From assembly GCA_019426215.1 (NCBI GenBank), contig CM033408.1, positions 11,287,077 to 11,351,076 on the forward strand: a stretch of 64,000 nucleotides of DNA, written 5' to 3'. Origin of the DNA: Buddleja alternifolia (lineage: Eukaryota; Streptophyta; Magnoliopsida; Lamiales; Scrophulariaceae). Each line of letters opens with the position of its first letter. Position 1 is the first letter of the stretch. The notes beneath the pieces are model-generated. The model was not told the origin of the DNA and did no database searches. It saw only the letters and a list, made by a program, of their open reading frames with translations. The position numbers and the translations under genes were made by a program. This document shows positions 32,461 to 43,556 of this stretch, piece by piece.

Positions 32461-34123
32461 TGATAAGAGGCATTTTTACGTGTTTTTAAGCCCCTTTGCG
32501 TTTATGTCTTAGGTTCATTTATCGCTTGATTCTTGCCACATGTGCGTTTAATTCGTGCATTAAGTGATTTCAGGTCTTAAATGGATACAATCAAAGAACG
32601 GGATGAAAAATGACGTATAAAACAAGTTTAGGCCAAATTGCTACGCACCCCTACGCCTAGGCGCCATCTTGCCCACGCCCGGGCGCCGTATCTGCATTTG
32701 TTTCCACGGTTGAGCGCTATTTTCTTATATTTAGAGACCGAATTGGATGAAGCTTCCTTCTACAAGGTTGTAGAACTATGTGTTAGCTTCAAATGAGGAC
32801 TTGAAGCATCCAAATCGGAGTTTTGTGGAGAGAGTTATGAAGGAAATACAATTACTGCGCCAGACAGAGGCAAATACTCCCAACATTCTGCTGACGGCGC
32901 CCGAGCGCCATAATCCCGCGCCTAGGTGTGGCCACATCCGAGATTTGATTCCTTTCAGCCAAAAGATCATCATTTGATGGGGGAATGGAACATTTAAAGC
33001 CAAGAGGTCATCACATGTATGAGGGGGATGTCATAAGTATGTTTCTTACTAGATCTACTTTAGGGAATTTTATACTACTCACTTTAAGAGTAGTGGAGGA
33101 CACACTAGGGGGGGGCACACACTAGGAGCTGATTTGTTGTGGTCTTCTTAAGGCATTTTTGAGCAATTGACCGAGACATCTGGGAGGAGGAGGGAGAGAG
33201 AGGCATTTTGGCCATCACTTTTCACTCATCATCATTCATCACCATTTCTTCATCACTTTTGGAGGGGAACAAAGAGAGAGGAGCTAAGGATTGAAGATCA
33301 AGAGAGCAAAGATCCATCATCAATCAATTGAGGGAGTTTTAATTATTTGCATTTACATGTTTATTTCCATGAGTATGTATATGTTTGTATTAGATTTTCT
33401 TAAGGCTTTGATGAGAGGCTAATATTGTAGAACTAAGGCCATGTGAAGGCCAAATTTATGAATCAATATATGTGAAGTTGCTCTTTGTATTAATTCTCCT
33501 ATTGCTTTGTGTGTTAATTCTATGCTTTTATTCCAATCATGTGTTTGATCACCATATGCTTGCTATCTTGCCTAATCTAGTTGTTCGAGAGAAAATAGAT
33601 TAGGGTGCAAGAGAATTAACACATCATCCGAAACAAATGAGGGATTGCCCTAGAAATAGGTAAAGATTCCCGGGTGTTGTTAGCCGGATTCGTTCGGGGA
33701 AGCTCTAGAACGTTAATGCGTGATTTTTGATTAGATTCTCGGATAGACATATTTAGAGAACCGTCAATTAATCATAGGATATTATGTGCCGAGACATCGG
33801 GTAATAGTTAATTTAGGAGTTTCCACCAAAGCAATAGGAGTCTAATAATTCGAAGAGTAGCTCATATATTGACGAGTAGATTCGGTTGTAGCATGTGCCT
33901 TAGTCATTTTATCATACGTGAGATTAAATCTATAGTACGTTTCTCTTTGGTTCTTCGTTTGTTTAATCTTTTTCTTGCACTTTACTTTAATTGTCTTATC
34001 TTTTATCGAAAATCATTAACTAGAATTCAAGTCCTTGTGGTTCGACAACCCGGACTTTTGTCCACTTATACTACACACGTCTAGTGCACTTGCTATCATA
34101 GCACGTTAGCTTTTAGCGTGTCA
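32461..34123 (+). repeat. 5' LTR of the Athila element
   Basis: 1663 bp, TG...CA ends. It closely matches 43557-45191, apart from indels around the GCGCC-rich stretch (about 32640-32940) and a few point changes. The end segment CAAGTCCTTGTGGTTCGACA is shared with the solo LTR at 61284-63201. Confidence 0.95.
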
Positions 34124-34129
34124 AGTTTT

Positions 34130-34147
34130 TGGCGCCGTTGCCGGGGA
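34130..34147 (+). promoter_or_regulatory. Athila primer-binding site
   Basis: TGGCGCCGTTGCCGGGGA, six bases after the LTR end. It is the tRNA-Asp-type primer site usual for Athila/Tat gypsy elements. Confidence 0.93.
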
Positions 34148-34282
34148 CTTGTTTATTTTAGTTTTTTTTTTATTTTCGTTTACATTTTTATAATTCTTAG
34201 TTTCGTTTATTTCTTGATTTTCTTTTATTTTCGTGATTAGTCTAATTTGTTCTTGTATTTAATTGTTAGGTTCTTGAGGTGC

Positions 34283-35619
34283 ATGACCCGCTCCTCAAAC
34301 AAGCCTCTATACGAGTTGGAGCCCGAAATTGAACGAGTTCTTAGGACTAGTAGGCGAGCAAGAGAAATGGCCAATAATCTCAACCAAAACCCAAATGGAA
34401 ATTTCCCGGACATGAACTCACCGGAAACTAGGGAGTGGTTACAAGGTGTTCTACAAGCCATGCAAGCGGTACCTCCTCCACAACTCCCGTCGGTTCGGGG
34501 TAGCTTACCACCTAGGGTCCATACCATTCCGGGGCCCGTAGTCGTGCCTAATTTCTTCACACCAAACTACCACATTCCGGCTCACATTTTTAATATGGTG
34601 CAAGGAGATCCTTTCTATGGAGAACCGCACGAATCACCACACGCTCATTTGGAAACCATAGATGAGGCTCTTGTGACCATTCAATATCACCCACGAGATC
34701 TTGATGCGATTCGTCTAAGAGTCTTCCATTTCTCATTGAAGGATAGGGCGACAACATGGTACAAATCCTTACCTCCACAATCTATTACAACATGGAGTGA
34801 GTTGGTCGATGCCTTTTTAAATAAATTCTTTCCACCCTCAAAAATCAATGAGCTACGGAGTAATATAAAAGGGTTTAGGCAAAGGAGCAATGAATCTTTA
34901 GCCGAGGCTTGGGCTAGATATAAGGGCATGCTCCGTAAATGTCCCGATCATAATTTTGGGTTGAATGAACAAGTACTCCATTTCTATGATGGGGTTAGGT
35001 CACGTATTCGGCATAGACTCAACGCGGGTGCGGGAGGAGATCTCCTTGGGTTAGACTGTCAAAGTGTATGGGACAAAGTCGAACAGTTGGCCCGAGAAGA
35101 CGAGCTTTACCCCGACGATGAAGAGGCCTCATCCTCTAAAAAGGTTGCTTGTATTGAGGAAGTAGTTGAGGAAGTAGTAGTCTTGGAACCGGAGGTTGGC
35201 AATGTTAATTATGTGGGGAATCAAAATAAACCTCGGGTGAACTTTCATATACCCGAGAATTTTCAAAAAGGCCCAACCCCGCACAGAACGCACAACACAA
35301 CCGGGGATCTATCAACCGGGGATCTATCAAGCTCCACGACCACCTTCAATAACCACCCCCGAGGCAAGGCAATTTCAATGGACAAGGTCAAGGTCAAGTG
35401 CAAATGCGACCTCCCACAATCGATGAGAAACTAGATGCTCACATGAAAAAGTCCGATACATCTTTCAACGAACTTCGGGGTATGATAAAGGATATGTGTA
35501 TGGAGATGAAGGATTTGCGAACACAAGTAGGGCAACTTTCTAATGCGGTTAACGGTAGAGCCCCGGGGACTCTCCCAAGCGACACGGAAAAGAACCGAAG
35601 GCCCAATGCAATGCCATAG
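34283..35619 (+). pseudogene. Athila gag
   Basis: The ORF from ATG 34283 (MTRSSNKPLYELEPEIERVL) runs to 35434 and has the retrotransposon gag domain: FHFSLKDRATTWYKSLPPQS, LVDAFLNKFFPPSKINELR, SLAEAWARYKGMLRKCPDH. A second frame (35398-35619) continues with a coiled-coil-like end (FNELRGMIKDMCMEMKDLRT, QVGQLSNAV), so a frameshift lies near 35395. The start fits a few codons downstream of the leader. Gag would form the particle. Beyond 35600 another shift leads into the GCGCC-rich linker and the protease. Confidence 0.87.
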
Positions 35620-35649
35620 CCTTGAGAAGTGGCAAACAATTGGAGAATG

Positions 35650-35910
35650 ACACTGCCAGTACATCCGCGCCCGAGCGCCCCACATGCACGCCCAGGCGCC
35701 TGATCTACCTGTTCTGGACAAAACTCTCTGCATCCCGGCCCGAGCGCCCCAACCGCACGCCCAGGCGCCTACAGATACGCGCCTAGGCGCCAATATACGC
35801 CCAGGCGCCACCCACAAACCTGCCAGATGCATATGTTCTGCATCGCGCGCGCCCCGCCGAGCGCCAGGATCGCGCCTAGGCGCCGATATACGCGCCCAGC
35901 GCCGCCTACT
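35650..35910. repeat. GCGCC-rich degenerate repeat between gag and protease
   Basis: Many copies of palindrome-like CGCCCAGGCGCC, GCGCCTAGGCGCC and CGAGCGCC fill this stretch. Similar motifs appear in both LTRs (about 32650, 43750) and after pol (39970-40030). They are strikingly GC-rich against the AT-rich element. Confidence 0.85.
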
Positions 35911-35926
35911 GTTTCAGTGGGTTTTC

Positions 35927-36640
35927 ATCCGTCTAATCCAACGCTTTCTCCCCCTATCGAAGTTCGTCTCCCCTTCCCAAATGCTCACAAAAAGAAGAAA
36001 AAGGAGATGGATCCGAGCTTTCTTCGAATTTTGGCAATCCTTCGGGAAGTGAGAATTAATATTCCGTTTATTGACGCCATTCTCCAAATGCCGAATTATG
36101 TGAAGTTCTTCAAGGACATACTCTCCAACAAGAGAGTGGGAAGAGAATGAGACGGTGTGCCTCACGGAAGAATGCTCCGCCGTATTACTCAATAAATTGC
36201 CAACTAAGCTCCAAGATCCCGGGAGTCTCACAATCCCATGCACAATTGGATCCCTATCATTCAAGAAGGTGTTATGTGACTCGGGGGCCAGCATCAATCT
36301 TCTTCCATACTCACTGTTTAAAAAGCTAGGCCTTGGAAATCCCAAGCCGACCTCAATGAGCCTTCAACTAGCCGACCGATCGATCAAGAGGCCCAAGGGG
36401 ATAATCGAAGACGTTATTGTCCAAGTCGACAAGTTTTATTTTCCGTTGATTTCGTAGTACTCGACATGGAAGAAGATGTGGAGGTACCATTAATCCTAGG
36501 GAGACCATTCCTAGCCACGGGTAAGGCGGTAATTGACATTGCTAATGGTAAGCTTACCTTGAATGTGGGCGATGACAAAGTTACCTTTGATGTTTACAAA
36601 GTCCTTAAACATCCTATTGATCATGACTCGTGTTATCGAA
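35927..36640 (+). pseudogene. Athila protease region
   Basis: Frames near 35990-36150 read MDPSFLRILAILREVRINIP and MPNYVKFFKDILSNKR, the conserved lead into Athila protease. The ORF at 36155-36457 holds the active site LCDSGASINLLPYSLFKKLG (Asp-Ser-Gly). The next ORF starts at 36466 with the flap-side block LILGRPFLATGKAVIDI. At least two frame changes (near 36150 and 36458) break it. The enzyme would cut the gag-pol polyprotein. Confidence 0.82.
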
Positions 36641-37640
36641 TTGATACATTTGACCATTTGATTGTTGAGTATTTACAGGACAATACAATTGAAAATTCTC
36701 TCGAACAGAATCTTATGAAATCCATGCAAGTGGACTCGGAGAAAGATGATCTAGTGGAAAAGGTTCTAAGCTTGGAGTACAAATCTTCCTCTCATTCGGG
36801 AGGATTCATCAAAGTTGATAGATCATTGTCAGGATCACCTCGCCCATCTATTGAAGAACCCCCCTCTCTCGAACTCAAACCCCTCCCCTCCCACCTTAAA
36901 TATGTGTACTTGAACGACGACGAAACACTCCCATTGATCATTTCCTCATCTCTTTCAGGATCACAAGAAGAGCAATTAATGACGGTGTTGAGATCTCACA
37001 AACGGGCTTTTGGGTGGAAACTTGCGGACATCAAAGGCATTAGTCCAGCGATATGTATGCACAAAATACTTATGGAGGACTCCACCAAGCCTACACGCCA
37101 ACCCCAAAGGAGATCAAACCCACAAATCCAAGAGGTAGTAAAGAAGGAAGTGATTAAACTGCTCGACTCAGGTATAATCTATCCTATTTCTGATAGTGCG
37201 TGGGTGAGCCCTACCCAAGTGGTGCCTAAGAAAGGGGGGATAACGGTAATTGAGAATGCGAATAATGAGCTTATCCCAACTCGTATAATTAGTGGGTGGC
37301 GGTATGTATAGATTACCGTAAGTTGAATGATGCCACACGTAAGGATCATTTCCCCCTCCCCTTTATTGACCAAATGCTTGAACGATTAGCCGGGCATGAT
37401 TTCTATTGTTTTCTAGATGGTTACTCCGGCTATAATCAAATTGCCATAGATCCTGAGGACCAAGAGAAAACCACTTTCACTTGTCCTTATGGCACATTTG
37501 CTTATAGAAGGATGCCATTTGGCTTGTGTAATGCCCCGGCCACTTTTCAAAGATGCATGATGGCTATTTTTCATGATATGGTTGAAGATTTCCTTGAATT
37601 TTTATGGATGACTTTTCTGTTTCGGAACAACTTTTGATAT
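36641..37640 (+). pseudogene. Athila reverse transcriptase
   Basis: It is preceded by a linker (LELKPLPSHLKYVYL). The RT lead (FGWKLADIKGISPAICMHKI) and fingers (EVIKLLDSGIIYPISDSAWV) lie in the 36466-37311 ORF. A frame change near 37300 leads to YRKLNDATRKDHFPLPFIDQ, FLDGYSGYNQIAIDPEDQEK and RMPFGLCNAPATFQRCM. One base is missing just before the Y/F-MDD box near 37600, so the catalytic motif falls out of frame (ORF ends 37637). RT copies element RNA to DNA; this copy cannot. Confidence 0.88.
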
Positions 37641-38622
37641 TTGTCTTGCTCATCTAAATGTTGTGCTTAAACGTTGTGAAAAAACCAACCTTGTTTTGAA
37701 TTGGGAAAAATGCCATTTAATGGTCCGGGAGGGGATTGTACTTGGCCACAAGATCTCTCAAAAAGGGATCGAAGTGGACCAAGCCAAGATTGAGGTCATT
37801 GAAAAACTTCCCCCCCCACATCGGTAAAAGCTGTTAGGAGTTTTCTCGGGCATGCTGGTTTCTATAGGCGATTCATCTTGAATTTCTCTAAAATTGCGAA
37901 ACCGTTGTCTAATTTGCTTGTTAAAGATGCACCTTTTGATTTCAATTCTTCTTGTATGCATGCCTTTCTTGATTTGAATGAACGCTTAGTTTCCGCCCCT
38001 ATCATGTCATCCCCGATTGGAGCTTACCATTCGAATTGATGTGTGATGCGAGTGACACCGCGGTTGGAGCGGTCCTTGGCCAAAGGAAGGAAAAGGTATT
38101 TCGAACCATTTACTATGCTAGTAAAACTCTTAACGATGCACAATTGAATTATGCCACCACGGAAAAAGAATTACTCGCCATAGTCTTTGCATTCGATAAA
38201 TTCCACTCTTACCTCGTGCTAAACAAAGTGATAGTTTACACCGATCATTCGGCTTTAAATATTTGCTTGCCAAGAAAGATGCTAAACCAAGACTTCTTAG
38301 GTGGATTTTGTTACTCCAAGAATTTGATTTAGAGATAAAAGACAAGAAAGGCACCGAAAATGTAGTAGCCGACCACCTCTCACGATTAGAGCTAGTGAAT
38401 GATCCGTTAGATGAGACACCAATTCGTGAGGAATTCCCAGATGAACACCTCCTTGCTATTTCTGAAAAAATTTCACCTTGGTATGCTAACTTTGCCAATT
38501 ACATTGTTACGGGCCGTCTTCCCCCGGATATCACTTTTCATCAAAAGAAGAAATTTCTATCTGATGTAAAGCAATATCTTTGGGACGAACCCTTTTATTC
38601 AAAGTTTGTGCAGATGGTTTAA
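37641..38622 (+). pseudogene. Athila RNase H and linker
   Basis: Connection-domain sequence (CHLMVREGIVLGHKIS-type near 37710, HAGFYRRFI near 37855) lies in shifting frames. RNase H follows in 38036-38332: MMCDASDTAVGAVLGQ (first Asp), [18 protein letters not shown] (Glu), [10 protein letters not shown] (Asp). A frameshift then leads to 38263-38622 with [20 protein letters not shown] and the last Asp in DHLSRL. The acids are kept but the frame is not. Confidence 0.83.
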
Positions 38623-39759
38623 TTCGACGTTGCATACCCGAAACGGACGTGCATGCTATCCTATCTCATTGTCATGATATGGCGGTAGGTGGCCATTTTG
38701 GGCCTTCCAAAACGGTAGCTAAGATCCTCCAATCAGGTTTCTTCTGGCCTACTCTTGTTAAAGATGCACATCATTATGTCAAATCTTGTGATCGCTGTCA
38801 ACGAATGGGGAACATCTCTAACATCATGAAACGCCCTTAAATAGCATGTTAGAGTGTGAGTTGTTTGATGTATGGGGTGTGGATTTCATGGGCCCTTTCC
38901 CCAGTTCTTGTTCAAATAAATATATCCTTGTTGCGGTAGACTATGTCTCCAAATGGGTGGAAGCCGTGGCCTTGCCTACTAATGATGCTCGGGTTGTCAC
39001 TCGTTTTTCTGAAGAAGCATATTTTTACTCGATTTGGAACTCCCGAGCCATCATTAGTGACGGGGGCACCCACTTCTGCAACAGGCAGTTTGAACTTTTA
39101 TTGACCAAGTACGGGGTGAAGCATAAAATTTCGACCCCATACCACCCACAAACTAGTGGCCAAGTGGAGGTCTCGAATAGGGAGATTAAGCGTATTTTAG
39201 AAAAAACTGTCAACGCATCAAGAAAGGATTGGTCCCTTAAATTGGATGATGCTCTTTGGGCTTATCGGACCGCCTATAAAACCCCAATTGGCATGTCCCC
39301 GTATCGTCTGTTTTTGGTAAAACATGTCACTTGCCCGTTGAACTCGAGCATCGTGCTTATTGGGCCATTAAGTTTCTAAATTTTGACTCTCAAAGTGTAG
39401 GTACACAACGTTTGCTACAACTCAACGAGCTCGAAGAATGGCGTCATCTTGCCTATGAGAACGCAAAACTCTATAAGGAGCGGACCAAAATGTGGCATGA
39501 CAAACATATTCTCCCCGGGAATTCCACAAGGGAGAGCGGGATGTTGCTATACAACTCTCGACTCCGACTCTTCCCCGGGAAGCTTAAGTCTCGATGGTCG
39601 GGACCATTTTTGATTTCCCAGGTCTATCCATCCGGCGCCGTCGAGCTTACAACAGATAAAGGACATACTTTCTTGGTCAACGCTCAATGTCTAAAACCTT
39701 ACTTAGGGATGGATGGACCAAGAGACAAAGAGTCCTTCATCCTCGCGGACCCTTCGTGA
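38580..39759 (+). pseudogene. Athila integrase
   Basis: Three frames together cover the integrase. 38580-38840: zinc domain HCHDMAVGGHFG ... CDRCQRMGN. 38846-39379: catalytic core with Asp in [11 protein letters not shown], Asp in [13 protein letters not shown] and Glu in [15 protein letters not shown]. 39331-39759: C-terminal part [22 protein letters not shown]-type (RWSGPFLISQVYPSGAVEL) and a natural stop. Breaks lie near 38838 and 39330. It would insert the cDNA; the core itself is uninterrupted. Confidence 0.87.
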
Positions 39760-40596
39760 TTCTTCGCTTTCAGTCGAGCTAATGACTCTAAACTAGCGCT
39801 TCTTGGGAGGCAACCCATGTTTTCTTTCCGTTTCCTTTCTTTTCCCTTATTATTCCGTTTGTTGCTTTATTTTCTAACCTTACATCTTTGTTAGTTTGTG
39901 TTTTAAGTGTTTTGTCTCTTCCCTTTTGAAACAGGAAATGAAATTGGATACAAAATATTCCGAGAAAACACTAGGCGCCCGCGCCCAAGCGCCCAAGCGC
40001 CGAGAAATCAGGCGCCTAGGCGCCCGATTCTGAATTTAACACATATGTGGGTCAAAACGGTCAAAATTCTCCCAAAATCTTCACAACTCCTCTCCCACGC
40101 GATTTCCGGCGATTTCCTCACCATTTCCGGCCATTTCCACCGTATTTCACCGCCACTTTCCATCAACATAATTCGTTGCACAAGAGGCTCTTCTTTCACA
40201 TCGACTCGGTGCGAAAATTTTGGGGATAAAAGGTGAGTTTTGGCTTTACCCTTCTTCCATTTCCGATTCATAGCCGACGAGTAGGTGCCTTGCGTTATAT
40301 TATTGAGGATTAATTGGGGCATTGGCCGATTGTAGATTGAATTTTTTGTTGTTATTGCATTTGAGAGCTTGAAATTGAATTTGTGGGTTGTAATAAAAAA
40401 TTGGGGTTGATGTTGTTGAATTGGATGGTCTATTGTTGCTAAATCCGTGGGTTGTTATCAATTTGTGGGTTGAAATTGAATTTGTGGATTGTTGCCAAGT
40501 GTGGGTTGCTCTGATTTTGGTGTGTGTTGGGCGTTGAAGATTGTTGTATTTGGTTGGTTGCATTTGGGTTGATTTGAGTAGTTAAGAAGTTGATAA
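39760..40596 (+). other. spacer between Athila pol and the downstream ORF
   Basis: It holds CTTCTTGGGAGGCAACCCATG (39808-39828 region), a block often seen after pol in Athila elements and possibly part of a splice region for the next ORF. A GCGCC-rich patch follows (39970-40030), then a T/G-rich run of GTGGGTTG-like words (40380-40560). No gene is supported. Confidence 0.55.
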
Positions 40597-40608
40597 TTGT
40601 TGTTGCAA

Positions 40609-41916
40609 ATGACGAGAACTACCAACAGACCGTCCAAGGGTAAGAAAAAAGTGGGTGAGGGTTCCTCTAATGAGCCCGAGACTCCCGATAATACCCGTTT
40701 TGAAAAACCCCAAGTCCAAATTATGTGTCAGAGTTTGAGCACCCCCCGCACCCTTATTAAGGAGCACTATTTAACCACCCGGGGACAGCCCTCTGTGCAC
40801 GAATTGATACAATTTCATCGCTTACAGTTTTTCTGTCAAAAGCCCGAGGCCATTCATCTTCCTTGGGTTCTGGAATTCTTCAGCTCCGGGGTTTATGATG
40901 AGATTGAGACACGAGGATGGCTGGGGACTACCCTTTTGGTCCGGGGCAAACATGTCAATTATGAGTTGAGACAGATTAGGGAGAGCATAGGCACCCCGAC
41001 CCCTCAGACATGCGAGTTCACCACTCTTTACAATGCAGGGCGCCTCCGAGTTAGCCTGTCGGATATTTTGCAGGTTATTGGCCGAGAGGGGTGGGAATGG
41101 GTACCCGGAGAAGCTCATGTCCCCCGTAGGGCTCTATTACCCGAGGCTGCTTTCTGGCTCGACTTCATCCGATTCAATTTAATGCCGAGTACCAATCGAT
41201 CAGAGGCAAACAAGGAACGGGCCACCCTCATCTACGCTATTATGTCCAAGAAAGCTGTGGACTTTGCCCGGGTAATCCACAAGTCTTTGACGGACCACTT
41301 TAGGAAGTTGAAGAATGAGTTAGGGCCATTGATTAACAAAGAATTGGCTAAGCAAAAGGGAGAAGGTCCCACTCGGAAGATTCCCATCATTCTCCCGTCA
41401 CTGATCACAGCTTTATGCAAGGCGGCTAAGGTTCCCACATTTCCTTTGGAGCGTACTGAGCTTCCTGGTTCTTATCTCACCGTGGTCGATGACGACTCCC
41501 AGGCTCCTCCACCACCAGCTACTTCAAAGAGGCCTCGCCCGTCTTCATCCCAGTCTACTAGCTCCCCACAGTTTCCACCTATGGATGCCGCCGCCATTAG
41601 ACAATTAAAGGATGAATTGAGGGAGGAGTTGCGAGATGAGATGAGGGTGGTCATGTCCGACACTTGTGCTTATTTCCGTCAGCTTTTTGTAGAGCATGAT
41701 GCGTTTGTCGGTTGGGGGCCGTTTGATTATTCTGCTCCTCCACCTTACCCGCACCCCCCGCCTCAGCAGCCCGCAGATATGCACGAGTCAGGTGCTCTCG
41801 TTCCTGACGGAGGTGATGATGAGGCTCATAATGATGAGGGTAGCCTGTTGATTGATTTGGATGATCTCGGCGGCGAGGATGAGGATTACATTGACCGTTT
41901 TGGCACCACCGATTAG
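40609..41916 (+). CDS. Athila post-pol ORF ('putative plant transposon protein'), 435 aa, intact
   Basis: An uninterrupted ORF in the env position of the element. I chose ATG 40609 (MTRTTNRPSKGKKKVGEG); ATG 40597 is four codons upstream in frame. The basic N-terminus is followed by a conserved middle (VHELIQFHRLQFFCQKPEAI, WVLEFFSSGVYDEIETRGW, LRVSLSDILQVIGREGWEWV, ALLPEAAFWLDFIRFNLMPS, KERATLIYAIMSKKAVDFAR) of the kind grouped as a putative plant transposon protein domain. A Pro-rich linker, a short helical patch (IRQLKDELREELRDEMR) and an acidic tail follow. I see no signal peptide or transmembrane helix, so an envelope role is not supported by the sequence. Its clean frame contrasts with the broken gag-pol. 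Confidence 0.8.
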   Translation: MTRTTNRPSKGKKKVGEGSSNEPETPDNTRFEKPQVQIMCQSLSTPRTLIKEHYLTTRGQPSVHELIQFHRLQFFCQKPEAIHLPWVLEFFSSGVYDEIETRGWLGTTLLVRGKHVNYELRQIRESIGTPTPQTCEFTTLYNAGRLRVSLSDILQVIGREGWEWVPGEAHVPRRALLPEAAFWLDFIRFNLMPSTNRSEANKERATLIYAIMSKKAVDFARVIHKSLTDHFRKLKNELGPLINKELAKQKGEGPTRKIPIILPSLITALCKAAKVPTFPLERTELPGSYLTVVDDDSQAPPPPATSKRPRPSSSQSTSSPQFPPMDAAAIRQLKDELREELRDEMRVVMSDTCAYFRQLFVEHDAFVGWGPFDYSAPPPYPHPPPQQPADMHESGALVPDGGDDEAHNDEGSLLIDLDDLGGEDEDYIDRFGTTD

Positions 41917-43556
41917 GCTTATCTTGTTTTATTTCCATGCATGTTTCTTTTTATTTTTTGGATATCTTTTGTTGGGATGTTGGATATTTTATGTTTTATG
42001 TTTGGATGCTTGATGTTTTCCTTCCATGCATGTTTCTCATTTTTTTTGTTTATCTCGTTTTGTTTTATTCTATTCTATCCAATGTTTGATGCTCTGTATG
42101 GCTAGCATTTGTTTACCTATGTAGTGATCGACACAGTGATTGCCATCCGTGGACTTGATTGCCTTAAGTGGACTCGGGTTTGCTTTTCAGCTTCCCTATG
42201 GTGACGTGTACTTTGCCCTTTTCTTTTTCAAACATTGGGGACAATGTTCATGATAAGTGTGGGGGGTATACTAGATCCATTATAGTCATGTTGATTCATA
42301 TTTTACATATTTCGGTCCAAGTTTGGTCAAGTTTGGGGGGTGCTGTACCTCTACATGTGAAATGTGTGCAATTTTAATTTATTTTTTTGGATAGAATTTC
42401 AACCCTTCACTTGAGGCATTGAGTATGGTTAATTTGAATACATGGTATGTTTTCTCTATCAATTTGGTTTTTAATGGCTATACACATCGTTCCTTGCTTA
42501 TGGGATCCTAACTAGACTAGATTAACCTTAAGATGATTCACATATGCACCTAAATCGAAGGTAGAGGAGTTGAGTGGGCAATCATTTTGAAACACTTAAA
42601 GGCTTGATCCCGGAAATATCAACTTAGAATTTTCACATGTGTTATGAGTTGAGAACGTTAACTTCGTGTGCTTAATAATAATAAAAAGAGGTTGAACATT
42701 GGTATGACTGAAAAAAGTCAGGCTTAATAGATACTGGGGGCGAAGAGCACCATGCCTAGAATACTGTACTATTTTGCTAATTTGAGCTAAGCTCAAGCCA
42801 ATGCAAGTGTTAAGTGAATAAGGACCTAGTTTGATTTTGTGGCCTTTGACACTCGAGTGATTAAGCCCTTAGGAATGTCTCCACATTTGATACCCTAAAG
42901 CCATCTGGTTTAGGAGTTATTGGCCTAAAACTCGTTACACGGGTGTCATAGAAAGCCTAAGAGGATCAAACATTGCACATGGTCTAGCCTCTAATGTTTC
43001 GAGTTGAAAGTGCATAAGATAAATCCGAAAGTGGAATGAAGTGATAAATTTTTAAGTGGCTATGAAGTTGTATTCAATTCTCGTACCATGTGAATAATCA
43101 AAAGTTGATAAATATGGGGTTAATGTTTGAAAAGTGGTAAGAATGCCACTTGACTATAATACTTGAGATTTATTACACTACACCCTTAGGATGATCTTTT
43201 CAATGTTAAGGCGTAACATGAGCAAATGTGTGATGTGTATATATTTGTAATATGAGCTTAAACAGATGAATTCATACCATTGTGTGCTATTAATCATTGT
43301 AATTTACGTTGAGTGATCGGGGTTGAAAATCTTTCGATTTTGTGGGTATATCGTCTACAAACCCTCACGAGACTATAACTCGTCCTTTGAGGTAACTCAA
43401 AGGTTCAAAGGCTTGTTGCATTCGCTAAATGCAACCGTTTACTCCACGAAAGTGAGTTAGGTAGTTTTCTTTTTGTTTCTCTCTTTGATTGATGATGTTT
43501 CCTTATCTTAGAACTCTTATTGCTCGAGGACGAGCAATTGATAAGTGTGGGGGTGT
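41917..43556 (+). other. Athila 3' non-coding region and polypurine tract
   Basis: No ORF of note. It includes AAGTGTGGGGGGTATAC (about 42256) and, directly before the 3' LTR, AAGTGTGGGGGTGT (43543-43556), the likely polypurine tract. A long non-coding 3' region is usual for Athila. Confidence 0.7.

Noticed and set aside
40609..41916. Reading the Athila post-pol ORF as a true viral envelope gene
   Set aside because: No signal peptide, transmembrane helix or cleavage site is visible; position alone is not enough.
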